Assembly (NCBI GenBank): GCA_903881085.1
Contig: CAIRSA010000582.1
Location: 1-64,000, forward strand
Length of the DNA: 64,000 nt
Source: an uncultured Acidobacteriia bacterium
GTDB lineage: Bacteria; Acidobacteriota; Terriglobia; Bryobacterales; Bryobacteraceae
Direction: 5' to 3'
Part shown: one piece after another, positions 59,409 through 64,000 of the stretch
Numbering within the stretch: position 1 is the stretch's first letter
Layout: every line of letters starts with the position of its first letter
Translations under genes and position numbers: made by a program
Notes under the pieces: generated by a model
Databases searched by the model: none
Told to the model about the DNA's origin: nothing
Seen by the model: only the letters and a program-made list of their open reading frames with translations

Positions 59409-61682
59409 ATGATTCTCGACTCAGGAGCCGCAGGCACGCGAACAGAACTTCGATTGGAACTGGATGCCGATCTCGCCGTCGCCGGCGGAGGACTGGCCGG
59501 CGTCTGCGCCGCCATTACCGCGGCGCGGGCGGGCATTCGCGTGGTTCTCATCCAGGACCGGCCGGTGCTCGGTGGAAATGCATCGAGCGAAGTGCGGCTG
59601 TGGATTCTCGGCGCGACGTCGCACATGGGCAACAACAATCGCTGGGCGCGCGAAGGCGGGGTGATCGACGAGATCCTCGTCGAGAACATGCACCGCAACC
59701 CGGAAGGCAATCCGCTGATTCTCGACACCATTTTGTTGGAGAAGGTTGTTAGCGAGCCGAACATCACACTGCTGCTCAATACCGCCGTGCACGACCTGGA
59801 GAAATCAGACGCCGACACGATTTCGGCAGTTCGCGCATGGTGCAGCCAGAACAGCACCGCATACCTGGTGAAAGCGCCGCTGTTCTGCGATGCCTCAGGC
59901 GACGGGATCCTCGGTTTCCTGGCCGGTGCCGCCTTTCGAATGGGTGCGGAAAACAGCGGCGAATTCGGCGAAGGCTTCGCGCCGGACAAAGCCTACGGTG
60001 AGTTGCTTGGTCATTCGATGTACTTCTATTCGAAAGATACAGGCAAGCCGGTGCGCTTCATTCCGCCTTCCTTCGCGCTGAAAGACATCACCGTCATCCC
60101 CCGCTACCGCGACATCCAGGCCAAGGATTCCGGCTGCCGCTTCTGGTGGTTCGAATACGGCGGCCGCCTCGATACCGTCCACGACACGGAAGCGATCAAA
60201 TGGGAATTGTGGAAAGTGATCTATGGCGCGTGGGACTACATCAAGAACTCCGGCCAATTCCCGGAAGCGGAGACGATGACGCTGGAGTGGGTCGGCACAA
60301 TTCCCGGCAAGCGCGAAAGCCGCCGCTTTGAGGGCGATGTCATACTCACGCAGCGCGACATTGTGGAGCAGCGCGGGCACAGCGACGCCGTGTCTTTTGG
60401 CGGCTGGGCCATGGATCTTCATCCCGCCGATGGCCTCTACAGCAAATTGTCAAGCTGTACGCAGTGGCACTCCAAGGGCGTCTTCCAGATTCCTTACCGC
60501 GCCATGTACAGCCGGAACATCCGCAATTTGTTTCTTACAGGACGGCTGATCAGCGTCTCGCACGTAGCATTCGGTTCCACACGAGTGATGGCCACTTGTG
60601 CGCATAACGGGCAGGCCGCCGGCATGGCCGCGGTGCTGTGCCGCAAGCACGGAGTGCAACCACGCGAGGTTCCGATTGATGAGCTGCAGCAGGAACTTTT
60701 AAAGGCCGGGCAGTATATTCCGGGCCTCGCCCTAAGCGACTCCGCTGATCTCGCGCAAAGCGGCGCGGTGCGAACGTCGAGCTGTTTCGAACTCGAAGAG
60801 CTACCTCCAGGCGGCGAAGTGCAAATTCTAGAAGAATCCCGTGCCATGCTCCTGCCAGTCCCGGCCGGGCCGCTGCCTGAAGTGACGTTTCTGGTGGACG
60901 TCGCACACCACACAATGTTTGATGTTGAGGTCCGCGGCAGTGGCCGGGCAGGGAACTACACGCCCGAATGCACTCTCCATCGGCAGACATTCGAACTTCG
61001 CCCGGGGCTCGCCCAACCAATCCGCATTGCCGCTGATTGCATCATCGAGTCTCCGCGCTATCTCAGCTATTGCCTGCTGAAGAATCCCGATGTCGCAGTG
61101 CATCTGACCAGCTTACGAGTATCCGGAATCTTGAGCCTCGCGCAATCGATGAACAAGGCGGTAGCCAAGGGCACGCGGCAGGAACCACCGGCGGGAAGCG
61201 GGATCGATTCGTTTGAGTTTTGGCTCCCAGCCAGACGTCCGGGTGGCAAGAACCTCGCGTTGAGCATCGAACCTCCGCTGCGCGTCTATTGCGGGGCGAA
61301 TGTTTTGAATGGCGTCGCCAGGCCGACCGTTCAGCCTAACGCCTGGGTGGCGCGCCCGGACGATGCAACTCCCCGCCTCACGCTGCACTGGGAAGAGCCA
61401 CAAACCATCGGGCGCATCGAACTCTCGTTCGATACGGATTTTGACCATCCAATGGAGTCCGTGCTGATGGGGCATCCGGAATGCGACATGCCTTTCTGCG
61501 TGAAGCACTATCGGATCCGCGATGCCGGGGGAGCGTTGTTATTCGAATGCCAGGATAACCACCAGACAAGAAATACCGTGCTGCTGGCATCGCCCGTGTG
61601 CACCGTGGAGTTGCACATCGAAATCGTCGCCACGCACGGCGCACCCGCGGCGCTGTTTGAAGTAAGGTGCTACGCCGTATGA
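59409..61682 (+). CDS. FAD-dependent oxidoreductase with C-terminal beta-sandwich
   Basis: A 757-residue protein without a signal peptide. The Rossmann motif LAVAGGGLAGVCAAITAARA with a following VVLIQDRPVLGGNASSE binds FAD. The first ~450 residues match a family common in Acidobacteria and Planctomycetes (WILGATSHMGNNNRW; RRFEGDVILTQRDI; RNLFLTGRLISVSHVAFGST). The last ~200 residues (from about RIAADCIIESPRY) look like beta-sandwich domains, ending in a discoidin-like part (IGRIELSFDTDFDHPMES). The substrate is unknown; oxidation of a sugar or glycoside is suggested by the neighbouring transporter and rhamnosidase-like gene. A GGCGGG box precedes ATG 59409. Confidence 0.8.
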   Translation: MILDSGAAGTRTELRLELDADLAVAGGGLAGVCAAITAARAGIRVVLIQDRPVLGGNASSEVRLWILGATSHMGNNNRWAREGGVIDEILVENMHRNPEGNPLILDTILLEKVVSEPNITLLLNTAVHDLEKSDADTISAVRAWCSQNSTAYLVKAPLFCDASGDGILGFLAGAAFRMGAENSGEFGEGFAPDKAYGELLGHSMYFYSKDTGKPVRFIPPSFALKDITVIPRYRDIQAKDSGCRFWWFEYGGRLDTVHDTEAIKWELWKVIYGAWDYIKNSGQFPEAETMTLEWVGTIPGKRESRRFEGDVILTQRDIVEQRGHSDAVSFGGWAMDLHPADGLYSKLSSCTQWHSKGVFQIPYRAMYSRNIRNLFLTGRLISVSHVAFGSTRVMATCAHNGQAAGMAAVLCRKHGVQPREVPIDELQQELLKAGQYIPGLALSDSADLAQSGAVRTSSCFELEELPPGGEVQILEESRAMLLPVPAGPLPEVTFLVDVAHHTMFDVEVRGSGRAGNYTPECTLHRQTFELRPGLAQPIRIAADCIIESPRYLSYCLLKNPDVAVHLTSLRVSGILSLAQSMNKAVAKGTRQEPPAGSGIDSFEFWLPARRPGGKNLALSIEPPLRVYCGANVLNGVARPTVQPNAWVARPDDATPRLTLHWEEPQTIGRIELSFDTDFDHPMESVLMGHPECDMPFCVKHYRIRDAGGALLFECQDNHQTRNTVLLASPVCTVELHIEIVATHGAPAALFEVRCYAV

Positions 61683-61819
61683 TCCGAATCACAAGGCGAG
61701 CCTGGCAGCCATTTGAGAGCCTCGAAATGCCGAAGCTCCTCCTGCTGGCGGCGTGGGCTGCGAGCGATCCACTGGCTCCATCGTTCCCTCTGGCGATTCC
61801 ATTGAAGGAGCCAAAGTGA
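61679..61819 (+). CDS. Short coupled ORF of 46 codons
   Basis: A small ORF fills the gap between the FAD gene and the MFS gene exactly: its ATG overlaps the FAD stop (ATGA) and its TGA overlaps the MFS start (GTGA). It would read MIRITRRAWQPFESLEM, then a hydrophobic part (PKLLLLAAWAAS) and ...LAIPLKEPK. AAGGAG inside its 3' end serves the MFS start. Double coupling hints that it is translated, either as a small membrane-associated peptide or as a relic keeping the operon coupled. I recognise no family. Confidence 0.45.
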   Translation: MIRITRRAWQPFESLEMPKLLLLAAWAASDPLAPSFPLAIPLKEPK

Positions 61820-63144
61820 CCCCGAACGCCATTAGCGCAACGTCCGCAGCCGCACGGAGCAGTAATGGGGCGCGCAAGATTCCCAACCTGCGCTGGTGGA
61901 TCACAGGTCTACTCTTCTTTTCTACCGTCATCAATTACATGGACCGCCAGAATCTCTCCATCCTGGCGCGTACGATTCAAGACGATCTTCACATCACTGA
62001 CCTGCAGTATTCCTATGTCGTTCAGGCTTTCCTGCTTGCATACACGCTTTCCTATCTGGTCGCCGGCCGCCTGACAGACTATCTGGGCACACGCGTCTCC
62101 ATGGCTTGCTTCGTGGTCTGGTGGGCCATCGCCGACATGGCTACCTCGTTGAGCCGTGGATTGGTCTCGCTCGGCTTCTTCCGCTTCCTGCTCGGTATGG
62201 GCGAGCCGGGTAATTATACGGCCGCACCCAAAGCCGTGTCCGAATGGTTCCCGCCCAAGGAGCGCGCTCTTGTCATCGGCATCTATACCGCCGGTGCTAC
62301 GCTCGGCGCTACACTGGCCCCGCCGCTGATTGCGTACCTCGGCTCGCGCTTCCACTGGCGCACTGTGTTCCTGTTTACCGGTTCGCTGGGGCTGATCTGG
62401 GTGCTTCCCTGGCTGTGGCTTTATCGGCGGCCCGAAGAGCATCCTCGCCTCACCGAAGAGGAAAGAACGCTCATCGCTGCCGATTCCGCTACCGCCGCTG
62501 AGGCTGGCGAAGCGATGCCCGCCGAAGGGCGTTGGCGCTACATTCTGACGCGCCGCGAAACCTGGCTGCTCATGTTTGGCCGAATGATTACCGACCCGGT
62601 GTGGTACTTCTACCTCTTCTGGTTCCCCAAGTATCTACTGGACGCGCGTCATCTTACTCTGGCTGAGGTGGGCCGCATTGCGTGGATCGTGTATCTGGCG
62701 GCCGACATAGGCTGCATTCTGGGCGGCTACTTCTCCGGCGTACTGATCAAGCGCGGCTGGAAACCTGTGCGCAGCCGTCTGTGGGTAATGGCGATCGCGG
62801 CCGTGCTGCTGCCGCTGAGCCCGCTCATCAATTCCGCGCCCACTCCGCTGCTGGCGGTGTGCATCGCCGGCAGCGCCGCTTTTGCGCACCTCACCTGGCA
62901 GATCTCACTCAGCGCGCTGGTGCTTGACCTCTATCCCAAGCCGGTGGTCGGCACCGTCTTCGGCCTGGTTGCCGCAGGCTCCGGGCTCGGCGGAATGATC
63001 TCCACCAACCTGGTGGGCCGCGCGGTAACATACTGGTCGTACGCTCCGGTCTTCATCGTCATGGGTTTCCTGCATCCTGTGGCGTACCTGATGATCACGT
63101 GCCTGCGTAAGCGCGAGCCGCGAGCGTCGAAGGAAGTGCTTTAA
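61816..63144 (+). CDS. MFS transporter, hexuronate (ACS) type
   Basis: A 442-residue membrane protein with about 12 helices. STVINYMDRQNLSILARTI and RFLLGMGEPGNYTAAPKAVSEWFPPKERALVIGIY are characteristic of hexuronate/aldonate transporters (ExuT-like). GTG 61816 is chosen because AAGGAG lies five bases upstream; a longer frame to 61753 lacks such a site. It overlaps the start of the GH106-like gene by one base, and is coupled through the small ORF to the FAD gene. It probably imports the sugar or sugar acid released by the downstream hydrolase. Confidence 0.87.
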   Translation: MTPNAISATSAAARSSNGARKIPNLRWWITGLLFFSTVINYMDRQNLSILARTIQDDLHITDLQYSYVVQAFLLAYTLSYLVAGRLTDYLGTRVSMACFVVWWAIADMATSLSRGLVSLGFFRFLLGMGEPGNYTAAPKAVSEWFPPKERALVIGIYTAGATLGATLAPPLIAYLGSRFHWRTVFLFTGSLGLIWVLPWLWLYRRPEEHPRLTEEERTLIAADSATAAEAGEAMPAEGRWRYILTRRETWLLMFGRMITDPVWYFYLFWFPKYLLDARHLTLAEVGRIAWIVYLAADIGCILGGYFSGVLIKRGWKPVRSRLWVMAIAAVLLPLSPLINSAPTPLLAVCIAGSAAFAHLTWQISLSALVLDLYPKPVVGTVFGLVAAGSGLGGMISTNLVGRAVTYWSYAPVFIVMGFLHPVAYLMITCLRKREPRASKEVL

Positions 63145-64000
63145 TGAAATCTCTCATCGCACTGATCACGCTTGCCTCCGCCATCTTGTTTTCATTAGGC
63201 GCAGCCGACGCCCCGGTGCCACCGGACGGATATCCTAGCCGCGCTGCCAATCTCGATGTGTTGCCCGGCTTCCGCACACCCCCTCCGGGCTACGGCGCGG
63301 TGCCCTTTTATTGGTGGCTGGGCGATCCGCTCACCAAGGAGCGGCTTACCTGGCATCTCGATCAGGTCGCCGGAAAAAGCATCTCGGCATTGCAGGTGAA
63401 CTACGCGCACAGCGACAAAGGTGGCCGCTCCTACGGGCTGACCTACGCGAGCGACCCTCCGCTTATGTCGCAGAGTTGGTGGGACCTCTTCGGCTGGTTC
63501 CTCAAACAGGCCCGCAGCCGCGGCATGGCGGCCAGCCTCAGTGATTACACGCTGGGCTGGGCGGGCAATGGCTGGTACATCGACGAAATCCTGAAGGACC
63601 ATCCGGAGATTCACGGTGCCGCGCTGGCGAGCGAGACGTACAACTGCCCTGGGGCATGTGTGTGGGATACGCCTGCGGGAGCGCTCAGCGTCACAGCATA
63701 TCGATTGGAAAATGGCGGAATCGTTCCTGGCAGCGCAGTGGATATGCGCCCCTATCTGAGCGGTCGCACGGTGCGCTATGCCAGGGCGGATGGCTCGTGG
63801 CGTATCGTCGCCGTCTATCCCAAGGATGCCCCGGTATCTCTCGACCCCATGCATCCGCTCAGCGGCAAGCAGATGATCGAGAAGTTCTTCCAGCGCTTTG
63901 AAGACCGCAATCCTGGCGAGAGCGGCAAAGGGCTCAACTTCTTCTTCTCAGACGAACTTTCTTTCGGCGTCCGCGGCTGGCTCTGGAATTCCCGCTTCGC
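63144..64000 (+). CDS. Secreted GH106-like alpha-L-rhamnosidase, partial (runs off the window)
   Basis: The first 285 codons of a gene that continues past the window edge. A signal peptide (LIALITLASAILFSLGAAD) is followed by a TIM-barrel start typical of GH106-like proteins: VPFYWWLGDPLTKERLTWHL, then QARSRGMAASLSDYTLGWAG and, near the edge, NFFFSDELSFG. The usual family length is about 900-1100 residues, so about a quarter is seen. ATG 63144 overlaps the MFS stop by one base. With the GH78 gene at the other end of the window it points to rhamnose-containing glycans. Family assignment is from recognition only. Confidence 0.65.
   Translation, partial: MKSLIALITLASAILFSLGAADAPVPPDGYPSRAANLDVLPGFRTPPPGYGAVPFYWWLGDPLTKERLTWHLDQVAGKSISALQVNYAHSDKGGRSYGLTYASDPPLMSQSWWDLFGWFLKQARSRGMAASLSDYTLGWAGNGWYIDEILKDHPEIHGAALASETYNCPGACVWDTPAGALSVTAYRLENGGIVPGSAVDMRPYLSGRTVRYARADGSWRIVAVYPKDAPVSLDPMHPLSGKQMIEKFFQRFEDRNPGESGKGLNFFFSDELSFGVRGWLWNSRF

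Overview
The window looks like a chromosomal piece of an Acidobacteriota genome, most like the Bryobacterales / 'Candidatus Solibacter' type. This is inferred from gene content: three very large Oar/SusC-like TonB-dependent receptors with a carboxypeptidase-regulatory N-terminal domain, several planctomycete-type cytochrome c proteins (DUF1549/1553, DUF1592/1588/1585) paired with Tat-exported DUF1501/DUF1552 proteins, many BNR sialidase-like proteins, and GntR-FCD regulators beside small sugar-acid catabolic operons. No rRNA, tRNA or CRISPR was seen. Genes are tightly packed and often joined by 4-nt ATGA/GTGA overlaps.

Layout. 1-5.2 kb (minus): operon of a GH78 alpha-L-rhamnosidase-like enzyme, a sialidase-like protein and a small Tat-exported unknown. 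It diverges from TonB receptor 1 (5.4-8.8 kb) across a region with two near-palindromic GntR-type operators and two good sigma70-like promoters. 8.9-10.3 kb: IS4-family transposase with a probable N-terminal frameshift, then three consecutive palindromes. 10.4-16.7 kb: TonB receptor 2, a secreted alpha/beta hydrolase and a broken GH29 alpha-L-fucosidase. 16.7-30.1 kb: three successive cytochrome-type plus Tat-protein modules, the first with its own GntR regulator, with two gene remnants (DUF1501 and shikimate dehydrogenase) among them. 30.1-44.1 kb: sialidase-like proteins interleaved with an FGGY kinase/HpcH aldolase pair, GntR and IclR regulators, a DapA-family lyase and a GH32-like protein. 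44.1-45.0 kb: a chimeric gene joining the start of a TonB receptor to the end of a sialidase/LamG protein. 45.1-50.2 kb: a coupled sugar-acid operon (GntR, enolase-superfamily dehydratase, 2-hydroxyacid dehydrogenase, DapA-like protein, MFS transporter). 51.3-59.3 kb: a beta-propeller sensor kinase and NarL-type regulator, a secreted unknown and TonB receptor 3. 59.4-64 kb: FAD oxidoreductase, a 46-codon coupled ORF, an MFS transporter and the start of a GH106-like rhamnosidase cut by the window edge.

How the genes may work together (inference): secreted rhamnosidases, sialidase-like and fructosidase-like proteins release sugars or uronic acids from complex glycans; TonB receptors and MFS permeases import them; dehydratase, dehydrogenase, kinase and aldolase genes convert sugar acids to central metabolites; and GntR/IclR repressors with visible palindromic sites switch the loci. 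The most notable observations are one operator family (near AAACTGGTATACCAGTTT) at two loci 40 kb apart, the chimeric receptor/sialidase gene, and a series of gene remnants showing that the region has been repeatedly rearranged.
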